Below are positions 11,107-21,600 of a stretch of DNA of 27,992 nt, piece by piece. Numbering within the stretch: the stretch's first letter is position 1; every line of letters starts with the position of its first letter. The translations under genes and the position numbers were made by a program. Source of the stretch: Polysphondylium violaceum (lineage: Eukaryota; Evosea; Eumycetozoa; Dictyosteliales; Dictyosteliaceae); assembly GCA_000277445.1 (NCBI GenBank), contig AJWJ01000298.1, positions 1 to 27,992 on the forward strand. Reading direction: 5' to 3'. Under the pieces are notes generated by a model. That model saw nothing but the letters and a program-made list of their open reading frames with translations. It was not told where the DNA came from and made no database searches.

Positions 11107-11402
11107 TATGTTGTTGGTATTATTCTATATGTGTGAATGTATGTGTGTGTGTGTATATGGACGTATGTATAATGTGAGTGAGCGTAAGAGTGAGTGTATT
11201 GTATATGTATGATTAATTAAAATTATTGCCGTTGATCATTGTCGTAATTAGATTAACGTCCTCTGTGATTAGTTTTTTGATTGAAAAAAAAGCAGTTTTA
11301 GATTTTTTTTAGTAAAAAAAAAAAAAAAAATTTTAGATCACATTTTTTCAATTTTACACAAAAAATTCAAACTTTTGGGAAGTCAAATATAAATAAAAAT
11401 AA
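11107..11402. promoter_or_regulatory. divergent promoter between mios and cdin1
   Basis: The 296 bp between the two start codons must drive both genes. It contains TG/TA-rich simple sequence near mios and A runs at about 11284-11329 near cdin1. No specific factor site is identified. Confidence 0.6.
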
Positions 11403-12543
11403 ATGATTAAAAGATCAGATTTTAATATAATATTCAAGAATTTGAACGACAAAGATGACATCAATATACTAAAGACTCAATTCCCAAAGTAAGTGTTGAC
11501 AAATACAAATAATGAAATGATTCATGTCTTGATAAAAGATTAAGATTCATATGATTGTTGATATTCATATCCAATAATATATTAAGACTAATCATTAATC
11601 ATTACCAAGTATATCATATTCAACGTTTGTTGCAATATTTTCACAAAAGAGATCAAAAAATTATAGGAATCTATGTTATAGGAAAATACATAATCTAAAA
11701 CAACATTACAATTCATTTATCAACTCTACCTATTCATTTACAGAGATATCTATTCAAATTGGTATATCGTCGAGTATATTTGCCAAACAAATGTTGACCT
11801 ATATCATTGAATGTGAACCCCAATGTTTATTTGATCCAAATCTAAAACCTAATCAATATAGTTCAACAGAGTTGGGTAAACTCGTATTAGGTCAACCAAC
11901 ATCGACTACAACGACCCCATCTACAACAACAGCAACGGCAAACACAAATAATTTAGAAACACAAGCTAAACCAATAACAGATACACAAACTATTGTTAAA
12001 ACTATATTCAAGAAACCAAATATCATTGGTAATCCTTTATTAAGATCAAATATTCTTCAATCAATTTATAATGATGACAATTGCTCACCACTTATTAATC
12101 ATATTAGATCGTATGTATTAGATATATGAGATATAGATATAGATATACTAATCTTAAATAATCTTAAATAAACAAATAGGTCAACAGGATCAGAGTATGA
12201 ATATTTACTACAAGAGAAATTATTTAAATTAAATATACCATATCTTAGTGAAAGTGAATTGAGAAAGAATGGATATCCCAAAACACCAGATATTAAACTA
12301 GAAGTACCAATAGCCTATAAAGGTCAAATCATCAATTGGATTGAAAGTAAAGCATCCTTTTGTGATGATAATAATTTTAGAAATACAATTGATCAAATCA
12401 TTGGTTACAAAAACAGGTATGGTCCTGGTCTAGCCATCTTTTGGTTTGGTTTCATAGAAGATTTAAATGATATGCAAGAACAAGGTGTTATTATATCTGA
12501 TTGTTTTCCTGATCTATCAGATATTGAAATATTATGTAAATAA
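11403..12543 (+). CDS. cdin1: CDIN1 (C15orf41) family PD-(D/E)XK nuclease, Codanin-1 partner in animals
   Basis: Exons 11403-11488, 11682-12110 and 12180-12543 give 292 residues, close to the human length of 281. The C-terminal half is strongly diagnostic: DDNCSPLINHIR, EYEYLLQEKLF, LRKNGYPKTPDI, INWIESKASF, YKNRYGPGLAIFWFGFI and the FPDL end. The restriction-like nuclease core residues are visible as D209 (TPD) and E227-x-K229 (ESK). The N-terminal half (helical, ISIQIGISSSIFAKQMLTYIIE) resembles the family's helix-turn-helix region and is followed by a Thr/Asn-rich linker not seen in vertebrates. In animals CDIN1 binds Codanin-1 and is mutated in congenital dyserythropoietic anaemia type I; its role in amoebae is unknown. 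The exon 1-2 junction rests on reading frame and GT..AG alone, so the first 60 residues are less certain than the rest. Confidence 0.9.
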
Positions 12544-12936
12544 ATAATAAATAGAATAGATAGGAGATTTGTACAAATTCATGATAGTATGTTTTGCATT
12601 ATTTACACAGTGGACAAATAGTGGACAGATGAAGTGAAAGCATTTGTCCAATAAAATGCTGACAAAAATTATCATGACCAGCATTCCAAACTCAGTATAA
12701 CTCAAGATTAAATGACAACGCATTGAATGTCAAAAAAGAAAAAGACTAGTATTTGATCAAACTAGGCCTCCAAAGGTGAATCTTTCAAATAAAGAACAAG
12801 AGACAGAGAAATTGTTTTTTTTTTTTTTTTTCAATTTTTTTTTTTTATTTAAAAAACACGGGGTCACTCAGTGCCATCATCTCTTCACAATATGCACCTA
12901 TAGGATTATATTATTGAGGGTAGGAGATAACATTGT
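12544..12936. other. convergent 3' spacer between cdin1 and the ubiquitin-S27a gene
   Basis: No gene is seen. On the minus strand AATAAA at 12849-12844 is a good poly(A) signal for the ubiquitin-S27a mRNA, and a T-run block lies at 12813-12846. The part from 12580 to 12790 is less biased in base composition but has no open frame with coding character. Confidence 0.6.
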
Positions 12937-13597
<661 letters not shown>

Positions 13598-14132
13598 TGT
13601 ATGTGACACAAAGAGAAAAAGTAAAAGTGAAAAAATAAATAAAAAATAGAGAGTGATTGGGAGTGGTGTGTCGTCGACGCTCGCCGTAGTGATTCGCCTC
13701 GTTAAAAAATTTTTTTCAAAAAAATTTTTAAAAAATTTAAAATTATTTTTCGAAAAAGAAACAAAACTTTTACATAAATCTGTGTAAAAAAAAAAATTGT
13801 ATGGACTGACGCTTAGAGGAATTATCGACTATTTCCAAAAATAATACCACATGAGCAGTGCTGATCTTAGAAAAACAAGCAATAAAATTTATTTTTTTTA
13901 TTTTTTCCAAAATAAACCCCATTAATTTTGGTTAGATCTCTTGTTGTTGTGGTTTTCATTGTTTAATATAATATATTATAACAATACAAATACCTATATA
14001 CATATAAATACAGATACAAACAGCAAATAGTATATCTATAGATATAAATATATTATATGATATTGTAGTAGTAGCAGTAGTAGTTCATCGCAAACACAAC
14101 ATACAGATACACATATACATATCCACGCCAAA
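13598..14132. promoter_or_regulatory. divergent promoter region of ubiquitin-S27a and the SLC35C1-like gene
   Basis: Of note is a GC-richer island at about 13668-13702 containing the palindrome CGTCGACG (13672-13679), 75 bp upstream of the S27a start codon, followed by dense A-tract/T-tract DNA at 13703-13745. T runs at about 13890-13908 and TATA-like AT repeats at 13965-14060 lie nearer the transporter gene. No gene is seen. Confidence 0.5.
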
Positions 14133-15325
14133 ATGAGCAGAAACAATAGTAATAACGACAATGATGAAGATAATATTCAATTGTTGAATAGAGATCAAGA
14201 GATCGATACAGATTCTATTATGAATGAAAAGAACAGTAATAGTATCAGTAGTAGTAGTAGTAATAGTAATAGTAATGTAAATAATAATATGTCGACATCA
14301 ACACCACAACCACCAGCCAGTTCAACAAGCACCATTCTTATGGTGATTGGATTTTATTTCTTTATTTCAATTTCATTAGTTTTCTTAAACAAAATTCTTA
14401 TGGCAGATTTAAATTTCAGATATCCTCTTTTCATCACATGGTATCAACAAGTAGTTTCATTTGCATCCATTTATATAATGTCAACCATTAGTCCAACTAT
14501 CCCCTCATTATCATTTTTACCTGCATTTGAATTTAAACCTCAAATCGCTAAAAAGGTATTACCTCTTACCGTCGTTTTAACATGTATGATTATTTTTAAT
14601 AACCTTTGTTTGGAATATGTTGAAGTATCATTTTATCAAGTAAGTTATTTGTAGTCGTAGTATTGGATAGACACACCGACACATATATACTAATCTCTAT
14701 ACTCTTTAAACAACAACAGGTTGCTAGATCACTTACTATTTGTTTTTCAATTGTATTGACATATATGATTCTTCAAACAAAAACATCATCAAGAGCTACA
14801 TTGGCATGTGTTATTGTATTTATTGGTTTTATTCTTGGTAGTGTTGGTGAAGTAAACTTTTCTTGGTATGGCGTGTTTTTCGGTCTTTTATCTAGCTTTT
14901 TCGTGGCACTCTATTCAATCTATGTGAAAAAGGTATTGCCAGTATGTGAGCATAATGAGTGGAGATTGTCAATCTACAATACAGCTCTCTCTATCGGTCT
15001 CATTTTACCATTGATTTTGATTTCAGGTGAAGCCACAACAATGTTTGACGAACCCATTTTCTATACAGGTCAATTTTGGGTTTATATGACATTGGCCGGT
15101 ATCATGGGCTATTTGATCAGTATTTCCATTTTCATGCAAATCAAACACACCAGTCCATTGACCAACACCATCTCTGGAACTGTAAAAGCCTGCGTTCAAA
15201 CTTTACTCGCCATCGTGTTTTGGGGTAACGAAATCACCGTCCAAAACGGCTTTGGCATTCTATTGGTCATTTTGGGTTCTTTCTGGTACTCTTATGTCAG
15301 ATACATGGAAATGCAAAGAAAATAA
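14133..15325 (+). CDS. GDP-fucose transporter-like protein, SLC35C1 family (Golgi nucleotide-sugar transporter)
   Basis: Exons 14133-14639 and 14720-15325 give 370 residues. A cytosolic Asn/Ser-rich N-terminus (1-60) precedes about ten hydrophobic segments, beginning ILMVIGFYFFISISLVFLNK. SLC35C1 hallmarks include [68 protein letters not shown] and IKHTSPLTNTISGTVKACVQTLLA. Human SLC35C1 carries GDP-fucose into the Golgi lumen. In amoebae fucosylation matters for spore coat and surface glycoproteins, which suits the neighbourhood only loosely. It ends in a Lys-rich cytosolic tail (EMQRK). The substrate is inferred from family similarity; another GDP-sugar is possible. Confidence 0.85.
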
Positions 15326-15533
15326 ATATATATTAATAACAGTAATAAAGTATTTTTATTATCAATATGCATATTACTCCTTGTTTTTTTCGCCCCTCGT
15401 CCTGTATTTTTTTCTTTTTTTTTTTTTTTTTGTTTTTTTCAATTTTTTTTCATTTTTTGGGCCTCTGACGAACGACGCGATCTTTGTGTGTGTGTTTTAA
15501 TATAGATAGATAGTGAAAGAGATAGTCAAAGAT

Positions 15534-16539
15534 ATGTTTAGATTACCATCCATTGTCAGTAGATCAAGTAGATTATTAAACACCACTGTTGTTAGAAACA
15601 GTGGTTGTTTAGTTGGTAATAGTAATAATAGTAGATCATTTGCATCAGGTATCGAAGATGACTTGGAGGGTCAAACCTATGGATCAGGTAGTTTAAATCT
15701 CATTAAATCAAAAGTAGTTTCAACTGAAAAGAAACCAAATCAAAGAAAATTACTCAAACCAAGACACAATGTCGAAAGACCTGCAATCGAATTAGAACGT
15801 GATCACCCAGCAACTTTTAAAGTATCTGAAGAATTTGAAAACTTGGTAATGACTCAACAACAAGTCGTTGATTTAATTAAATCTGAAAAAGTTGATAATC
15901 AAACTGTTTTCCTCATCGATCTCAGAGAACCAAAAGAGTTTTTCGCTGATCTTCCAATTAAACAAAGTCAAAATATTCCAAGTATGTGTTTTAGCAGTCG
16001 TAGTAATGATAGTGATAATACCTCTTGTTGTTATGTTGTAATGACACAACAACAGATATTTATATCATAGGCATAGTATATAGATATTAATCAACCAATG
16101 TAATTATCATCATCATCATTATATTTAGTGGAATACCCTAAAGTAGAAGTAGAAGTTCAAGATCATAAAAACCAAAGAGGTAAAAAAGTAAAGAAGGCTA
16201 CAGGACCAAAGAAGGCCTTTAGTTTAGACAGTGAACTCAACTTTTGGCAAAAAATATGTAAATTGACACCACTCCAATGGAGAGAGAAATTTGGTTTCAT
16301 TAAAGTTAAACCAACCGATAACATCATTTTTTATTCTGCAAACATTGGTAGAGCTTCTCAAGTTGCTGAAATGGCCGTTGCTGCTGGTTTTGTGTAAGTT
16401 TCATATATAGTAATCTAGACCCAATACCCACAATACTAACATATACACATCCCCCATTATATTGAATAATAGTAATGCAAAGTTTTTAGAAGGAGGTATT
16501 CGTAATTGGAATAAAAACATTGCCAACAACAACAACTAA
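15534..16539 (+). CDS. mitochondrial rhodanese-fold protein with Ser at the catalytic Cys position
   Basis: Exons 15534-15981, 16129-16393 and 16473-16539 give 259 residues. The start at 15534 gives a basic, Ser/Arg-rich presequence (MFRLPSIVSRSSRLLNTTVV) typical of mitochondrial import. The rhodanese domain runs from about 105 (VMTQQQVVDLI) through FLIDLREPKEF, LTPLQWREKFGFIKVKPTDN, the active-site loop region IIFYSANIGRASQVAEMA, and the family end FLEGGIRNW. In active single-domain sulfurtransferases the loop begins with Cys (FYC); here it is Ser (S219). A Lys-rich insert (about 160-180) lies between the two halves of the domain. Sulfurtransferase activity is therefore doubtful; a binding or regulatory role is possible. 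It lies 208 bp after the transporter gene and converges on MND1. Confidence 0.85.
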
Positions 16540-16661
16540 ACTTATATATAAAATAAACACAAACTAAACATAATCAATTATTTACAAAACGAATGACGTT
16601 CTATTTATCTATATATATATGTATATGTACAAAGAGGTGGTGTTATCTACATTTATTATAA

Positions 16662-17438
16662 TTAAAACTTGTATTCATCATAGTAATCCATGTTTGGATC
16701 AATTTCAAAACTTCTATTGAAATCAGAGGACTGTATGCTATATTTACGATCACAAAAGTTTCTGAGACTAGAGATGTTGTCTGTGTATCGGTTGATGGCT
16801 GATATTGCGATTTTGATGTCTTCTTTGACCGACTCTATCAATTCATAGTCACCGTATTTAGCGAGTTCTTGTTTTAGAGTGGTGCTTGTTTGACGGAGTT
16901 GTTCAAGTTTATCGATATTCTTTGTTCTTTCGTCTGATTCTTGTCTCTCTTTTTGATAGGCGTCGTTCTTTTCCTGTTGTTGTGTTATTTTGTCACGAAT
17001 AGTTTCAATACTCTCTACCAAATCGGCGATTTGTTGTTTCTTTTGTTCTAAATCAAAACTAGCAAACGACCAAAAATAGTTGCTTGATCCTATTTTATCA
17101 GTTTGCACTAATCCTTCTTCTACCAATGTTGCCAATGTTTCTTTTACTACTATCATAGCTATGTGATAATGATGGTGTGATGATTATGTTAGTATATTGA
17201 ACACAGTATTTAACCAACACGACGATAAACAAACAATACATACTAAAACCAGTGTATTTAGATCCTTCACTTTCAACTTCTTTACCTGGGTAAACATCTG
17301 CCTGTATATATTTATATTAGTATATGTAGATGTGTATTGCTACTCAATAGAGGTTATTTAACATACTGTTTTATGGAAAAACTCTAATAATTTAGCTTTC
17401 TTTTCTTCGGGTGTGTATTGCTTTTTTCTACTTGACAT
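16662..17438 (-). CDS. mnd1: MND1, meiotic nuclear division protein (HOP2-MND1 recombination complex)
   Basis: Three exons, 17438-17367, 17301-17244 and 17158-16662, give 208 residues, matching the roughly 205 of human MND1. The N-terminal winged helix reads EEKKAKLLEFFHKTADVY, then TMIVVKETLATLVEEGLV and KIGSSNYFWSF. A long coiled coil (about 75-150) follows, then the conserved ANRWTDN-equivalent INRYTDNISSLRNFCDRKY, and an acidic end DPNMDYYDEY. With HOP2 it stabilises RAD51/DMC1 filaments and promotes strand invasion at meiosis. The frame-joining short middle exon (58 bp) makes this gene easy to mis-predict. It shares a 1.25 kb divergent upstream region with the PARP gene. Confidence 0.93.
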
Positions 17439-18684
17439 CTTATGAATGAATGGATGAATGAACGGATAATATTGAAAGAAAAGATAATGATAATGCAAAA
17501 ATATAAAAACTAAATTTTAAAAATCAACATTTTCAAATATTCGAAGAAATTTTTACTTTTTAGTGGTAATTCTTTAATTTGGAGACAAAGAAGAAAATGA
17601 AGATAATAACGGTGATATCACATTGGGAGACCCAATTCGAAATGATTGGGACACAAAAAACTATGAGCAACAACCCACCACATCGCCAAATTAAAACGAG
17701 AGATGGTGAAGTTTCTATTATGTCTTTTTTCATATGCATATAATTAAACCATATGGATACCAAAGACATGGAAACTCCACCATTTGATAAAGAAAAGTTT
17801 GTTACAAATATTCTGCTTGGTCAATAATAGTAAGCCCTCTGACAGAGTGTAGATCTCCAATGTCGATTCAATATGTAGAGTGCAAAAGTTCTTTTCGTTA
17901 TCAAGAAATAGCAATGTTACGATTACTATTCTATTTGTATTGAAAAGACACATACACCCCTTTTGCAAATTAACAATCTTTATAGGTTGACAAACATAAA
18001 TACTATAATAGAGTAGTATCTGATGCTCTCTCGATAATAGGTTAAAATACCCACACCACTCATTGATAGGCGCAATAGGTAGAGACTATTGTGTGTTGTA
18101 TAACCTATTTAAATTTCTTGAAATGAAAAATTATTGGAACCAAGAGGTGCAAAAGTCCTTTTTAGATATTTTATTTTTTTTTTTTTTTTATTTTCCCTCT
18201 TTGAAATTTGAATTTTATGACAGTTGCAAAAAATTAAAAAAAGTAAAAAAAAAATTCATCAAACAAAATTTTTTATTGCGATCTTCACCAACAAGTAATA
18301 ATTGTATTTACACATTTGTTTTTGAAAGAAGAAGGAAAAAGAACACAACAGCATAGGATATACAACATACACAACATACTTGTATATTATACCTCCCACA
18401 ACACCCTGCTTTAAATAGATAAATAATACATTATTATCTATTTAAACTATTATTATTATTATTTGTTTGTGTGTGTGTCTATTCTCTATCTATCTTTTTG
18501 TGATATTATCACATAGTAATGTGTTTGTGTATGCATATATATTTATAGATATTCCATCCATCAAAAAACAAAACAAAAAAAACAACACAAATTTATATTC
18601 ATTCTCATTGCGCCTGCCCACCAGTTTTTTTGAAAATAATTTCATTTTAACGGGTTTTTACATAGCAACAAACATTGCACCAAT
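17439..18684. other. 1.25 kb intergenic region between mnd1 and the PARP gene
   Basis: No complete gene is recognised. It contains a block of 17578-17827 with coding-like composition but broken frames (separate entry), a 9-bp inverted repeat at 18036-18044/18101-18109, T/A runs at 18170-18260, and AT/GT-rich sequence up to the PARP start. The promoters of both flanking genes must lie here. Confidence 0.6.
17578..17827 (+). pseudogene. possible relic of an unidentified protein-coding gene
   Basis: Two overlapping plus-strand frames look coding in composition. Frame one is open for 38 codons (17578-17694), acidic and Asn-rich, with NGDITLGDPIRNDWDTKNYE, ending TTSPN-stop. Frame two runs from ATG 17597 to TAA 17741 and then reopens in the same frame as MDTKDMETPPFDKEKFV to TAA 17825. 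The mix of polar residues and non-repetitive codons differs from the flanking intergenic DNA. I recognise no family. It may equally be a spliced small gene or chance. Confidence 0.25.
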
Positions 18685-21600
18685 ATGAGCAGTATATTAC
18701 TTACTCCCTCAAAGAGAGGTTTATTGGACAAGGTAATTATTATTGTTATTAATATTGTTTTGATTATTTAGTATTGCTATAAATATTAATAATGGTAATA
18801 TTATTTTAAATAATATTATTTAAATAATAAAATAGACTAAATATATTAGAGGTACAGTATTTGTAATTAGACCAGATTCAGAAAAAGAACCATTTTGGTT
18901 GGCTATTTCTCAAGAAGAGGTACCTGAAAAGAGTAAAGATGCATTGGTTAGATGGTTAAATCCAACAGACAATGAGTTTGAATGGAAAATTAGTGCAGAG
19001 ACAGAGTCTTCCAAGATTCCAGTCGACTCCATTTTAATTACAACTGTAATGAAAAAGCTAACAAAGAATGAGAATATCTACAAGATATCCAAAACTGAAT
19101 TAAATAGAATTCAACAAGTGGTCCAAGATGACGATGAATCATCAGAAGAGGAGGAAGAAGAGTCTGACGACGACAATGCGTCTAGTTCAGATGAGTCCGA
19201 TGTCAAACAATCAAAGGGCAAAGGAGGAAAGAAAGTAAAGAAAGAAGAGACTGAAGAGTCGGAAAAGGAGAAAAAGAGCACCAAGACTGCCCCAAAGAAA
19301 AAGGTCACCACACCAAAAAAGGCAGCCAATGGCAAAAAGAAGGCACAAGACTCTGACAATGAGTCAGAGGATGAGGAACCTGCTTCTAAAAAGAGAGGTA
19401 GAAAGAAGAAAGAGACCACCACTACCACCACTACTGAACCCAAGAAAAGAGGTAGAGGTCCAGCTAAAAAGAAAGAATCAGCCAAGGAGGATTCGAGTGA
19501 AGAGATTGAATCCTCTGAAACATCTAGTGAAGAAAACAGTGATGCCAAGCCCAAAAAAAGAGGCAGAGGTCCTGGTAAAAAGAACAAGGTTGCTCCCGTT
19601 GTAGACAAAAAGAAAAAGAGAAAGAAGGACGACGATGATGACTCTGCTGAAGAGAGCGAAGAAGACACTGATGCACCCAAAAAGAAATCCAAGGCCAAGA
19701 GTGGAGAGGCCAAGCCTGTCCGAGTAAAGAAGCCAACCAAAGCCTCGCAAAAGCTCATGACCAAAAAAGGCAATCCCAACCCCAATATTGCCGTGTTGAC
19801 CAGTGACCCCACCGTCGACGACAAGAGCGACACCTATGAGTATTGTTGTCCCATGTGTACAGGCCGTGAGGCATCACGTGCCATCTTTACTGACAATATG
19901 AATCTCTTGAAGCACATTATCCAAGAGAATCGTTACCACACCCTCAATGCCAAATGGTCGGTAAACATTCCCTTTAGTCCACTAGAGTATGCAATCCTCA
20001 GAAACAATATTCCCGCCATAAGATTAATCATTGCAGATATGAAAGACGATAAAAAGAAAAGAGTTCAAGTTGCATCCTTTGACAGAGCCAGCACTGGTTC
20101 CTATAATAGCTATACCTATGGTCATCACGTCAGATCTCTCACTCAATCTAGAGGTGGTAGAGAAGGTGATGAAGCTTTTCTCAATGATTCTGAACAATAT
20201 AATGCTGAAGTTGTATGTATTATTATGTATTATTATTTATTGTTGCTTATTATTATCTAAATACTAACAACAACAAACATATATCTATAGCTTGTACAAG
20301 AAGATGATTTAGCAGATTTTATATTTGATCATCCAAGTATTAAATTAGAGACAGTATTAGAATTAATTAGAATACATCCAGATATTTACATTCAATTAGA
20401 ATCACGTATTACAAATCTTGTTAGAATGGGTAATTTAGAAACAGCCGAACATTTTGTCACAGAGTTGTTTAAACGTGGTGGATTTGGATTCAATGTATTA
20501 CATTCTACAGTGTTGTCTACCAAAGACCAAGACTTTGCTGAACCAGAAAAGATTAGAGCACCATCGGTGACAAAAAAGGGCACCACCGGTAATGTCACTC
20601 CATTGCATTTTGCCTGCATCAATCCCAACACCAAGTACTTGAAAACTTTATTGGAAATTGTACCCGATTACAATAGACCCGATCACAATCAATTTAGATT
20701 GTCACATTATGCTGCCGCCAGCAGTTCGCCCGCCAATTTGAATTTCTTGATTAGTCACAATGTCGAGATGAGTGATATGACCAGCACCGGTTTGACACCA
20801 TTGATGGTGGCTGCCAAGTTGGGTCGTGTGGAAAACATTAGAGCCATTGTCAAGAGCGCCAAGGACAGTGCCAAAGCCAAAGCTTTGGTCAATTTCAAAA
20901 ACAAGAAGCTTCAAGATGCCCTCCATTATGCCGCCGAGTTTGGCCAGGTTGAGGCTGTCCGTGTGCTCTTGGAATATGGTGCCGTTGTCGACCAAGCTGC
21001 CGAAAAGGGCACCAAGTACACACCCTTGATGAAGGCTGCCATGATGGGCCACTTTGAGTGTGTCAAGGTTTTGGTTGAGCAAGGCAAAGCAGATTTGGAA
21101 AAGAAGGACAAGCTTAAGAGAACCCCTCTTCTTTTGGCCATCATCAATGGTCAGCTGTTGATTTCATCCTATCTCCTCCACTACAACGCCATTCCCAAGG
21201 TTCAAGACTCGTCCAAAAACAGTCTTCTCCACTACAGTGCTGCCTTTGGTTGGTACCATATCACCACCTATCTTGTCGAGCAATTCAAACTCAACATTGA
21301 CGAGTTTAACGACTGGAAGTCGACTCCATTGTCTGTGTCGATCCGTAAGGGTCATTTCAGAGTGACCAAGTACCTTTTGGACCAAAACGCCAACGCCAAC
21401 ATCACCGATGAGGATGGCAAGAGCATTTTGCTCCAATCAATCTCTAATGGTCAAGTGTCTGAATCTGTTTTGGAAAACATTAGAATCCTCATTGAAAAGG
21501 GCAACGCCTCGGTGACTCACGTCGATAAGGACGAGAATGGTGTCCTCCACTTTTTGGCCATGTCTGTCAGTCAAGGTGGCTGGGGCAGACCCTCGCCCAC

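Noticed and set aside
12580-12730. Possible small RNA or C/D snoRNA in the cdin1 / S27a spacer
   Set aside because: C-box and D-box-like words are imperfect and wrongly spaced; only short chance inverted repeats are present.
15513-15533. Upstream extension of the rhodanese gene to a GTG codon
   Set aside because: Nuclear eukaryotic genes start at ATG; ATG 15534 gives a proper mitochondrial presequence.
18063-18356. 97-codon plus-strand open frame upstream of the PARP gene
   Set aside because: It is made of Phe and Lys runs from T and A tracts, with no domain or splice context.
19111-19833. 240-codon minus-strand open frame rich in Ser/Leu/Phe
   Set aside because: It is the antisense of the Lys/Glu/Ser-rich arm of the PARP.
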